45,201 nucleotides of DNA from an uncultured Erysipelotrichaceae bacterium (GTDB lineage: Bacteria > Bacillota_I > Bacilli_A > Erysipelotrichales > Erysipelotrichaceae). A program made the position numbers and the translations under genes. Under the pieces are notes generated by a model. That model ran no database searches, was not told the origin of the DNA, and saw nothing but the letters and a program-made list of their open reading frames with translations. Below are positions 33,626-41,762 of the stretch, one piece after another (position 1 is the first letter of the stretch; each line of letters begins with the position of its first letter). The stretch is from NCBI GenBank assembly GCA_927435855.1, contig CAKMJZ010000032.1, forward strand, positions 1-45,201, given 5' to 3'.

Positions 33626-35191
33626 TTAATCCTCCTCCCATAAGCCCTTCGAGCGTGACAGATTGTATACCGAAATGAACCCTACGAAAGCAAAGATCAA
33701 TATGGAATAAACAGCCGCAACGTTGTACAACTGCGCATTATTAGCAAATGACAGGTTATATATCCAAGAAATCAAGATATCCGTTTGACCGGGTATACCT
33801 CCAGATAGTTTCATTGACATCGGAATCAAGGCATCATCCCAACGCGGACCACCTCCGGTCAAGAAGAAAATCGCGCCGAAGTTATTAAAGTTAAAAGTGA
33901 AGGTCATTACAATGGCTGGTACCGTTGCCTTTAAAATCAATGGCAAGGTAATGTTTTGGAAACTCTGCCACTTTGAAGCGCCATCAATCGAAGCAGCCTC
34001 ATATAAATCTTTGGGCAATGTCGTTAACACACCGGTAATCAACATCATGAAGTACGGAGCTCCCAACCACAAGTTAACTAATATGACGACTACCTTAGCC
34101 AGATTGCCATTGTATACAGCCGAGAACCAGAAGATCGGATTATCCAACGCTCCTTGCAAGCCAATTCCATAAAGGAAACTCGAGACACCGTTCATAGTTC
34201 CGGTCATGTAGAGCAATTGATTTGCTAATCCGTTAGTTTCAAAAACATTTCTGAATACCATCAAAGAAATCATCGCTGGAACTGCCCAAGGTACGATCAA
34301 TATTGTACGCCAGAGTTTCTTCACTTTGACATAACGAGATTCAATGATGATGGCTTGAATCATTCCTAAAATATAGCAAGATGCTGATGCCATGATAGCG
34401 TACACGAAAGTCCATCCTAGAACTTGCGAGAAAATCTTAAACCATCCTGCATCTGCAACGATGAGTTTAAACGTATCAAAACCTACCCACTTAATCAATT
34501 GATTAGGAATCGGTATCCGATAGGTATAGTTGGTAAAGGCTAGTAAGAATGAAAATAAAAACGGAATTAACGTAAAGAATAATATCATAATCAACGCCGG
34601 AACCAACACAATATAAGGGAACATGTCGCTCCATAAACGGCGCACATACACTAATCCGGTCTCAATCGTTTCACCGCGTAAATGAGCTTTTCGACTTATA
34701 TAAGCATCCCGAATATTCATAAGCCAGAAAGTTAGGAAGATTCCTGATAATATTAGTGCGATTAACCCTGTTCCTAAAAGAGTTACAGAGTTATCGGCTG
34801 TCAACCAAGGAATGGTCTTATTAAACGTTTCTACAAACTGACCGCGATATAAGATTTGACCAGGGACTTTACCTAAGGTGAACAAACCCCATAGTCCCTT
34901 GGATATCATACCGCCATAATCGCGAAAGAAGTATAACGGTGTTCCCGAATCCGCCGGAAACCGCGATATCTCATCCATTGCATACTGATAGTTCCCTGTT
35001 AATAATTCGGCTAATAGAAAAACGAGAAGTACGCTGAAGAATACAGCTGCTTTTGATTTTTGTTTATTACGGAGTTGACCCAATCCCATAATAAAAAAAG
35101 ACATGATAGCTGACTTTAGCGGATCTGGATTTTTCTTAACGTCAGAGAAAATATTCTTTATCCTTTCGAACAATGATTTTTTCTTCTTCAT
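33626..35191 (-). CDS. malF: Maltodextrin ABC transporter permease MalF
   Basis: The 521-residue inner-membrane permease carries the EAA loop EAASIDGASKWQSFQNITLP near its C-terminus. It is longer than many MalF proteins because of an N-terminal extension of about 180 residues. That extension has extra membrane segments (SFFIMGLGQLRNKQKSKAAV and onward), a layout seen in some Gram-positive maltodextrin permeases. The ORF track begins at 35239; the ATG at 35189-35191 (MKKKKSLFERIK) follows GGGAGG with seven bases spacing and is preferred. It is the first gene of its unit, with a good promoter and a cre-like box just upstream. It pairs with MalG, MalE and MsmX. Confidence 0.94.
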   Translation of the reverse strand: MKKKKSLFERIKNIFSDVKKNPDPLKSAIMSFFIMGLGQLRNKQKSKAAVFFSVLLVFLLAELLTGNYQYAMDEISRFPADSGTPLYFFRDYGGMISKGLWGLFTLGKVPGQILYRGQFVETFNKTIPWLTADNSVTLLGTGLIALILSGIFLTFWLMNIRDAYISRKAHLRGETIETGLVYVRRLWSDMFPYIVLVPALIMILFFTLIPFLFSFLLAFTNYTYRIPIPNQLIKWVGFDTFKLIVADAGWFKIFSQVLGWTFVYAIMASASCYILGMIQAIIIESRYVKVKKLWRTILIVPWAVPAMISLMVFRNVFETNGLANQLLYMTGTMNGVSSFLYGIGLQGALDNPIFWFSAVYNGNLAKVVVILVNLWLGAPYFMMLITGVLTTLPKDLYEAASIDGASKWQSFQNITLPLILKATVPAIVMTFTFNFNNFGAIFFLTGGGPRWDDALIPMSMKLSGGIPGQTDILISWIYNLSFANNAQLYNVAAVYSILIFAFVGFISVYNLSRSKGLWEED

Positions 35192-35210
35192 GTGAAATCC
35201 TCCCATCTTT

Positions 35211-35239
35211 ATTATGCACATAACAATAATAAATTTCAA
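35211..35239 (-). promoter_or_regulatory. malF promoter
   Basis: On the minus strand TTGAAA (35234-35239), a 17-base spacer and CATAAT (35211-35216) stand very close to the GGGAGG of malF. The predicted start point leaves a leader of only about a dozen bases. Confidence 0.7.
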
Positions 35240-35245
35240 CTAAAT

Positions 35246-35259
35246 TGAGAGCGTTTACA
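35246..35259. promoter_or_regulatory. cre-like operator between malF and the neopullulanase gene
   Basis: TGAGAGCGTTTACA, or TGTAAACGCTCTCA on the other strand, matches all fixed cre bases. It lies six bases upstream of the malF -35 and about 70 bases before the divergent neopullulanase start, so it may control both. Confidence 0.6.
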
Positions 35260-35327
35260 TTTTTACAACACAGAATATCATTTGACAAAATCTAGCTTAT
35301 AACTCAAAATGTGAACAGGTGATAAAC

Positions 35328-37049
35328 ATGAATAAATCCGCGATTTTCCATCAGAGCCACGATCAGTGGCAAGCCATCGTTAGTGATACTGAAGTTGAAA
35401 TCCGAATAACGACCGGCAAAGATATTCTAAGTGTTAATGTTGTCTTTGGTGACCCTCACTTAGGGGAAAGGACCCCGCTCGGTTGGCGATGGAAAAGCAG
35501 AACACAAGCGATGGAATTGGCATATATAACTGAACATGCCTATATTTGGAAAACCTTCCTAATACCCGAGAACAAACGATTGAAATATCATTTTATCCTT
35601 CAAGGAGAAGATGAGTTCTTTCAGTTTGGTGAGGATGGATTTACTCCAATTAACGAAGAAGTCGGACTATGGAATAATTTCTTCTTGCCCTATCTTCATC
35701 AACATCAACAATTCAACGCGCCAACATGGGTTAAAGATACAATTTGGTATCAGATATTCCCCGAACGTTTCTGTAATGGTGATAAAACCAACGATCCTAC
35801 AGGAACTCTTGAGTGGCACAGAGGTCCTGTAACCAACAAAGAGATCTATGGTGGTGATATTGCGGGAATCATCGAGAAACTCCCCTACCTGGCGGATTTA
35901 GGTTTCAGCGGCATTTATATGACCCCAATCTTTGAGGCTGTGACAACGCATAAGTATGATACAAGAAATTACTTTGCCATTGATCCTGCTTTTGGAACTG
36001 AGAATGATCTGATTGAACTGGTCAAAAGAGCTCACCAACTCAATATTAAAGTCATGTTAGATGCTGTATTCAATCACTCAGGATCTGACTTCCCTCAATG
36101 GGAAGATGTGAAGAGAAATAAAGAGTTATCCGATTATAAAGATTGGTTTTATATTAACAGTTATGAACCATTTTCATACCAAACTTTCTCATTTGATAAG
36201 AATATGCCAAAACTGAATCTCAACAATCCCAATGCCAAGCAGTATTTTATTGAAGTCGGTAAGTATTGGATTGAAAAAGCCGATATTGACGGTTGGCGTT
36301 TGGATGTCGCAAATGAAATCGATCCCTCATTTTGGAATGATTTTCGAAAAGAAATCAAATCTGTTAAAGAAGATTGTTATATCTTAGGTGAGGTATGGCA
36401 TGATTCGATGCAGTGGCTAAGAGGTGATCGTTTCGATGCGGTCATGAACTATCCGTTGGGCAGATCAATCATTGACTTCGCTTCAGGACAAATCAATACT
36501 ACGCAATTTCGCTTTCGGATGGACAAAGCTTTTGCTCACTATCCCTCAAAGGTAAGTGAGGTACAGTTCAATCTGCTCGACAGCCATGATACCGCAAGAC
36601 TAAGAAACATACTCAACCATGACATCCGCAGCGTGGAACTAGCCTTTGCCTTATTATTCATCAGTTTTGGTTCAATTTGCGTTTATTACGGTAGTGAAGT
36701 CGCTATGGAAGGAAAATATGATCCTGATTGTCGCCGCTGCATGATTTGGCAACCTAATAAAGAGGAGCTCGCATTTCAAAAGAGATTCAAGCGATTGATA
36801 ACATTACGCAATCAATATCCGTGTCTACGCAATGATTCAATATGGACATGGGTGGAAACCGGTAATTTGTTGGTCATTGAGCGCAGCAATAAAGATCAAT
36901 CCGTGTGGATGTTTGTCAACACTGCCGATCATCCATTACCCATCAACATCGAGAAGTATGTAACTGATCCCAAAGACGCCTTTAGCGGTCGTCCCCATGC
37001 GACTGTTGTTAATATTCTGCCTAAACAGTATATCTTTATTACAAAATAA
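35328..37049 (+). CDS. Neopullulanase / cyclomaltodextrinase (GH13_20 type)
   Basis: The 573-residue cytoplasmic enzyme has an N-terminal beta-domain of about 120 residues, typical of the CBM34 module that mediates dimerisation. The catalytic part begins DTIWYQIFPERFCNGD. Regions: DAVFNHSGSDF, DIDGWRLDVANEID (nucleophile Asp), CYILGEVWHD (acid/base Glu) and LLDSHDTARL. Enzymes of this type cleave cyclodextrins, pullulan and maltodextrins, often to maltose. The ORF-track GTG at 35319 lies in the ribosome binding site; the ATG at 35328, after AGGTGAT, is chosen. The gene diverges from malF across a shared control region with a cre-like box. The family is firm; main substrate inferred as imported maltodextrins. 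Confidence 0.92.
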   Translation: MNKSAIFHQSHDQWQAIVSDTEVEIRITTGKDILSVNVVFGDPHLGERTPLGWRWKSRTQAMELAYITEHAYIWKTFLIPENKRLKYHFILQGEDEFFQFGEDGFTPINEEVGLWNNFFLPYLHQHQQFNAPTWVKDTIWYQIFPERFCNGDKTNDPTGTLEWHRGPVTNKEIYGGDIAGIIEKLPYLADLGFSGIYMTPIFEAVTTHKYDTRNYFAIDPAFGTENDLIELVKRAHQLNIKVMLDAVFNHSGSDFPQWEDVKRNKELSDYKDWFYINSYEPFSYQTFSFDKNMPKLNLNNPNAKQYFIEVGKYWIEKADIDGWRLDVANEIDPSFWNDFRKEIKSVKEDCYILGEVWHDSMQWLRGDRFDAVMNYPLGRSIIDFASGQINTTQFRFRMDKAFAHYPSKVSEVQFNLLDSHDTARLRNILNHDIRSVELAFALLFISFGSICVYYGSEVAMEGKYDPDCRRCMIWQPNKEELAFQKRFKRLITLRNQYPCLRNDSIWTWVETGNLLVIERSNKDQSVWMFVNTADHPLPINIEKYVTDPKDAFSGRPHATVVNILPKQYIFITK

Positions 37050-37079
37050 AGGAGAGATCGTTTCTCTCCTTTTGCTTAT
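37048..37079. terminator. Bidirectional Rho-independent terminator
   Basis: AAAGGAGAGA, a five-base loop and TCTCTCCTTT form a 10-bp perfect stem followed by TTGCTTATTATTTT on the plus strand and AATAAA-side T residues on the minus strand. It separates the convergent neopullulanase and pullulanase genes. Confidence 0.8.
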
Positions 37080-39214
37080 TATTTTCCAACAACGACCATG
37101 GTATTAGGATTGATCGTTAAACTTTGAACCTTTAGACCGCCAATCAATCCTGCTTCATTGGCAATTAAATCGGAATAATCTTCTAGCCGATGATAGACAA
37201 CATGATTCGTCGGATTAAAGAATACCCGAATATGATCATAACTGCCATAGGACTTCACATTTTTCAGACCATAAACCAAAATATGATTGTTCAAATCCTC
37301 GAAATACACATGTCGCCGAATTTCAGCGGTCGTTTTTAATCTGAACGCCCCAATTTGCTTGCGTAGCTTTATCATGTCCTTGGTATATTGAACTACTTCG
37401 TGATAACGATCTTTTCTCAACCAATCTACCTGATTGATATAGTCGCTGCTGCGATAACTGTTATGCACACCGTTTTTGGTCCGACAAAACTCCTGTCCAA
37501 TTTGAAAGAAAGGGATTCCCTGAGAAACCATCAAAGCACCAATCATCAACTTGTGCTTGCGAATGCGTACTTCTCGCGTGTCTTCTTTACAGCATTCCTT
37601 GATTTTATCCCAAGCCGTACGATTATCATGGCATTCCACATAGTTGACACTTTTCTGTGGAGTATCAAACAAATATACAAAATTATCATTCAACGTATTT
37701 GCAACTAAAGCCATCTTCATAGCTTCTGAATAATTGACATCTCCGGTACAATATCCTTTGACCGAAACTTCATTTTCTATGGTCTTTCCTTTGACATGAT
37801 CTCTATAGAAATCATTAAAATGACCGATTTTAGGCATTTGGTGTTGATTGAACATCATAGCTTTCAAAGAATCATCCAAAATGGTCGGCATGTTCCATCC
37901 TTCACCATAAACCATAATATCTTGTTTTAACTTCTGACATTCTTCCTCAACCAGATTCATCGTATCGACATCGATAATTCCCATCAAGTCAAAACGGAAT
38001 CCATCAACGCCATAACTACTGACCCACATTTTACATGAGTCGACGATAAATTTTCTGGCCATTAGTCGGTTGGAATCGAAATCATTGTCGCAGAAAGAAC
38101 CATTAGATACTGCTCCGGTCGCACTTCTGCGAAAAAAGTAATAGGGAACGATTTTTTCAAAACTAGAAGCGTCCATATCATAAACATGATTATAAACCAC
38201 ATCCATGATGACGCGCATACCTTCCTTGTGGCATTGTGAAATCAGTTCTTTCAACTCTACTACTCTTGAAAGCGGATTATGTGGGTCACTGGAAAAGCTT
38301 CCTTCGGGAACATTATATTGATTAGGATCGTAACCCCAGTTATAAAATATCGAAACATTCTCTTCATCGACTGTAGCAAAGTCGAAAATGGGCATCAGCT
38401 GAATATGACTGACTTTCAATGAGCACAAATAATCAAATCCGGTTTTCGTTTTATTAGCACTCATCGTCCCTCGGACAGTGAATCCTTTAAACGTTCCAGG
38501 ATAAGGATTGTTGGATTCTTTGTCCATTGTAAAATCACGGATTGAACATTCTACGATGATTGCATCCGTTTTACTTTTTAATAAAGGCAAACAGTCATCT
38601 CGCTGATCGACTGTGCACTGATGGTCATCAATTACGACGCTAACCGTAGAATTACTTGTAGATGAACGTCCATAAGGATCGATGCTTTCAATCCATTTTC
38701 CATTGACCAATATAAGATAAATGTATTTTGCAAGATGAAGATTCTGAGGGATGGAAATCCGATAAATTCCTTTTTCTTCGCGTTTTAAATCCAAAGTTAT
38801 ACGAATATCCGTGTCTATCTGCAATTTAACAGCAACAGCTGTGGGAGCCCAGAGCACAAATTCAGTGACATCACCGTTTGTTTGAGCACCCAAATCATTT
38901 CCCGGGTAATAAAACTCTTGATCGAATCGTGGCGATTTGACTATCAAACCGATTTGAAGAGGTGTTGACAGACTATGCTCTTCGACGACTTCATATGGAA
39001 CACCAAACAATATGTTTTCACATCCTGCTAGCATATACTTACTATATTCATTGGATGTATTCTCAAAACTCTTGATGACTAGCTTCGAAAGTTTACCCGA
39101 TGGCTCGCGCAAAAAGAAAGATTCGCTCTTCCCTTGATAGAAACGTTTGGATAAATAAACAGTAATACTGTTGTAGTCGTCTAAGTGCGCTTCAAACCGC
39201 TCGACTTTTCTCAT
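37079..39214 (-). CDS. pulA: Pullulanase type I (debranching enzyme)
   Basis: The 711-residue protein cleaves alpha-1,6 branch points of pullulan, glycogen or limit dextrins. It has N-terminal beta-domains, including a CBM48-like segment (TNGDVTEFVLWAPTAVAVKLQI), and the pullulanase signature YNWGYDPNQYNVPEGSFS. Catalytic regions are DVVYNHVYD, GVDGFRFDLMGIID (nucleophile Asp), IMVYGEGWNM (acid/base Glu) and VECHDNRTAWDKI. No signal peptide is visible, so it should act in the cytoplasm on stored glycogen or imported branched dextrins. It lies downstream of glgP, across a terminator and with its own candidate promoter; AGAGGG precedes the ATG. Confidence 0.96.
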   Translation of the reverse strand: MRKVERFEAHLDDYNSITVYLSKRFYQGKSESFFLREPSGKLSKLVIKSFENTSNEYSKYMLAGCENILFGVPYEVVEEHSLSTPLQIGLIVKSPRFDQEFYYPGNDLGAQTNGDVTEFVLWAPTAVAVKLQIDTDIRITLDLKREEKGIYRISIPQNLHLAKYIYLILVNGKWIESIDPYGRSSTSNSTVSVVIDDHQCTVDQRDDCLPLLKSKTDAIIVECSIRDFTMDKESNNPYPGTFKGFTVRGTMSANKTKTGFDYLCSLKVSHIQLMPIFDFATVDEENVSIFYNWGYDPNQYNVPEGSFSSDPHNPLSRVVELKELISQCHKEGMRVIMDVVYNHVYDMDASSFEKIVPYYFFRRSATGAVSNGSFCDNDFDSNRLMARKFIVDSCKMWVSSYGVDGFRFDLMGIIDVDTMNLVEEECQKLKQDIMVYGEGWNMPTILDDSLKAMMFNQHQMPKIGHFNDFYRDHVKGKTIENEVSVKGYCTGDVNYSEAMKMALVANTLNDNFVYLFDTPQKSVNYVECHDNRTAWDKIKECCKEDTREVRIRKHKLMIGALMVSQGIPFFQIGQEFCRTKNGVHNSYRSSDYINQVDWLRKDRYHEVVQYTKDMIKLRKQIGAFRLKTTAEIRRHVYFEDLNNHILVYGLKNVKSYGSYDHIRVFFNPTNHVVYHRLEDYSDLIANEAGLIGGLKVQSLTINPNTMVVVGK

Positions 39215-39279
39215 ATGAATCCCTCTTCAATAACGGTTATATCATAACACAAAATCACGTTTTTTCACGAGTTCAATTA

Positions 39280-39305
39280 TGAAAAAAGCGGAGATTGCTC
39301 CGCTA
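39280..39305 (-). terminator. Rho-independent terminator after glgP
   Basis: On the minus strand AGCGGAG, CAAT and CTCCGCT are followed by TTTTTC. It touches the glgP stop codon and precedes pulA. Confidence 0.88.
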
Positions 39306-41702
39306 ATTGATTGGTTTTATATTCCAAATCTCATTTGCATACTGTGTTATCGTTCGATCGGAAGAGAAGAATCCCGATTTTGCTATATTGACAAGACACA
39401 TTTCAGCCCAATATTTCTGATTGACATACCGCTTTTGAACCTCTTGGTGCGCTTTTACATAACTGTCAAAATCAGCAATCAGGAAATATTCATCATTGCG
39501 ATACATCAACTCATCATATATTGCCTTAAATTCATCACGATTGACATGCCATGATCCGTCAATCAGCGATTCAATGACACGTTTGAGAGGCGGATTGTCC
39601 TTTACGGCTTCCCAAACATCATAACCACTATGACGTAATGCTTCAACTTCTGAAACGGTCATTCCGAATATGACATCATAATCGCGGCCCACTAATTCAT
39701 CGATTTCCACATTAGCTCCATCAAGAGTACCTAACGTCAGTGCACCATTCATCATAAACTTCATGTTGCCAGTACCACTAGCCTCTTTACCAGCAGTCGA
39801 AATTTGTTCAGATACATCCGCTGCATTCATCAACACTTCCGCAACCGAGACATTATAGTTGGGAATAAAGACGACTTTCATAAATTTGTTAACCGTCGGA
39901 TCATTATTGATGACTTCAGCAACACTGTGAATTAGTTTGATGATCTTTTTAGCAAAATAATAAGCAGGAGCTGCTTTCGCTGCAAAAATATAAGTTGTAG
40001 GATGCATCGTAAATTCCGGTTCAACCTTAATTTTTTGATATAAATAGATAATGTGTAGCACATTTAACAATTGACGCTTATATGCATGCAAACGCTTGGC
40101 TTGAACATCGAAAATCGAATTGACGTCAACTTCGATTCCTGTCCACTCCAGTATCTTCTTCGCAAGTATTTCTTTGCGCTGACGCTTAATCGCCAAAAAC
40201 TGCTTTTGTTGACGAGCTTTCTTAGCGAATGGCAATAAATCAATTAATCTCGCCGGTTCATAGACATACTCATCCCCAATGGTTTTAGTTAAAAAATCAT
40301 GCAACTGTGGATTGGAATAAGTCAACCAACGACGGTGAGTTATCCCGTTAGTCTTATTGTTGAACTTTTGATCAAACAACTCATGGAAATCACGCATGAC
40401 ATCTGTTATTAAAATCTCAGTATGTAAACGGGCTACCCCATTGACACTGTGCGATCCCACAACTGCCAAATGAGCCATATGGATCTGACCGTCTTTGATG
40501 ATAGACATTCGATATTGTTTACCCGGATCATTGGGGTAAGATTGACGTAAATAGGTAACAAATCGGCTATTGATTTCTTCGATGATCATAAATACTCTCG
40601 GTAATAGATATTGTACAAACTGAACAGGCCATTTTTCCAATGCTTCCGCTAACACGGTGTGGTTGGTATAGGCCATTGTGTTTGAGACGATATTCCAAGC
40701 CGATTCCCAGTTATATTCATATTCATCCATCAATATACGCATCAATTCCGGAATCGCTAATACCGGATGAGTATCATTCAACTGAATAGCTACTTTTTCC
40801 GCAAAATTATCTAAATTTGGATAGACACGTAAGTGGGCTTTGATCATCGCATTCAATCCGGCAGAAACAAAGAAGTACTGTTGTTTCAGACGTAAATAGC
40901 GACCGTGCTCAGTGGAATCATCCGGATATACGTTTTGACATATTTCATTGACCTCTTGAATATACTGACGGAAGTCTTTATTTTTAGGTAAAATATCCGA
41001 AGCTTCTGCACCCCATAATCGTAATGTATTGGTTGTGTCAGTGCCACGACCGACCACTGGCATATCATAAGGTACCGCACGAACGTGTTCGGCATCAACA
41101 TGATCAAAGAATAAACGTCCAACATCATCTTTGCGCATTTCGATCCGTCCCCAAAACTTAACATCGATTGCATGCTTAGGTTTACGAACTTCCCACACAT
41201 TGCCAAGCTTCATCCATTGATCCGGTACTTCGACTTGGTATCCATCAATGATTTTTTGACGGAATAATCCATATTCATAGCGCAAGCAAATACCGTGCCC
41301 CGGTAAAGATAAAGATGCCAGAGAATCCAAGAAGCATGCCGCAAGACGGCCAAGACCACCATTACCTAAGCCAGCATCTGACTCCAAATTTTCTAGTTCG
41401 TTCAAATCGATGCCTAATTCAGCTAATCCATCTTTAACAACATTGAAAATACCCAGATTCATTAAATTATTGACAAGTAAACGTCCAATTAAAAATTCCA
41501 TGGAGAAGTAATACATTTGTTTGGCACCGATATTAGCCACTTCCTCTTTGGATTGTTTCCAGAGAGTCGAGGCATAGTCTCGAACCATATCGCCTAAAAC
41601 CATATATCGTTCAGTATGGTGAGATTGTTTTACCGAACGACCGTATTTCTCAACAACGCGTTGTGTAAAATCGCGTTTAAAATCGTGTTTGTCTTTAAAC
41701 AT
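39303..41702 (-). CDS. glgP: Glycogen/maltodextrin phosphorylase
   Basis: The 799-residue GT35 phosphorylase splits glucose-1-phosphate from the ends of alpha-1,4-glucans. The pyridoxal-phosphate site is in EASGTGNMKFMMNGALTLGT, with the cofactor Lys in NMK. The N-terminal half has EDAGLGNGGLGRLAACFLDSL (here ESDAGLGNGGLGRL), a universal phosphorylase signature. The ORF track starts with a TTG at 41705; the ATG at 41700-41702 has AGGAGG eight bases upstream and is chosen. It lies 60 bases after glgB, with no terminator between them, and is probably cotranscribed with it. Its product is converted to glucose-6-phosphate by the mutase at 43681. Substrate may be glycogen, maltodextrin or both. 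Confidence 0.97.
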   Translation of the reverse strand: MFKDKHDFKRDFTQRVVEKYGRSVKQSHHTERYMVLGDMVRDYASTLWKQSKEEVANIGAKQMYYFSMEFLIGRLLVNNLMNLGIFNVVKDGLAELGIDLNELENLESDAGLGNGGLGRLAACFLDSLASLSLPGHGICLRYEYGLFRQKIIDGYQVEVPDQWMKLGNVWEVRKPKHAIDVKFWGRIEMRKDDVGRLFFDHVDAEHVRAVPYDMPVVGRGTDTTNTLRLWGAEASDILPKNKDFRQYIQEVNEICQNVYPDDSTEHGRYLRLKQQYFFVSAGLNAMIKAHLRVYPNLDNFAEKVAIQLNDTHPVLAIPELMRILMDEYEYNWESAWNIVSNTMAYTNHTVLAEALEKWPVQFVQYLLPRVFMIIEEINSRFVTYLRQSYPNDPGKQYRMSIIKDGQIHMAHLAVVGSHSVNGVARLHTEILITDVMRDFHELFDQKFNNKTNGITHRRWLTYSNPQLHDFLTKTIGDEYVYEPARLIDLLPFAKKARQQKQFLAIKRQRKEILAKKILEWTGIEVDVNSIFDVQAKRLHAYKRQLLNVLHIIYLYQKIKVEPEFTMHPTTYIFAAKAAPAYYFAKKIIKLIHSVAEVINNDPTVNKFMKVVFIPNYNVSVAEVLMNAADVSEQISTAGKEASGTGNMKFMMNGALTLGTLDGANVEIDELVGRDYDVIFGMTVSEVEALRHSGYDVWEAVKDNPPLKRVIESLIDGSWHVNRDEFKAIYDELMYRNDEYFLIADFDSYVKAHQEVQKRYVNQKYWAEMCLVNIAKSGFFSSDRTITQYANEIWNIKPIN

Positions 41703-41762
41703 CAATGCGACCTCCTATAAAGTCCCTGTAGAATCTTATCAGATATTACCAAAAAACACAAA

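Noticed and set aside
35319-35327. GTG start for the neopullulanase gene given in the ORF track
   Set aside because: The GTG lies within the AGGTGAT ribosome binding site of the ATG at 35328, which is the better start.
37388-37708. 106-residue plus-strand ORF opposite pulA
   Set aside because: Antisense shadow of conserved pullulanase sequence.
40886-41206. 106-residue minus-strand ORF inside glgP
   Set aside because: Frame-shifted shadow of the phosphorylase gene, whose own frame is continuous through this region.
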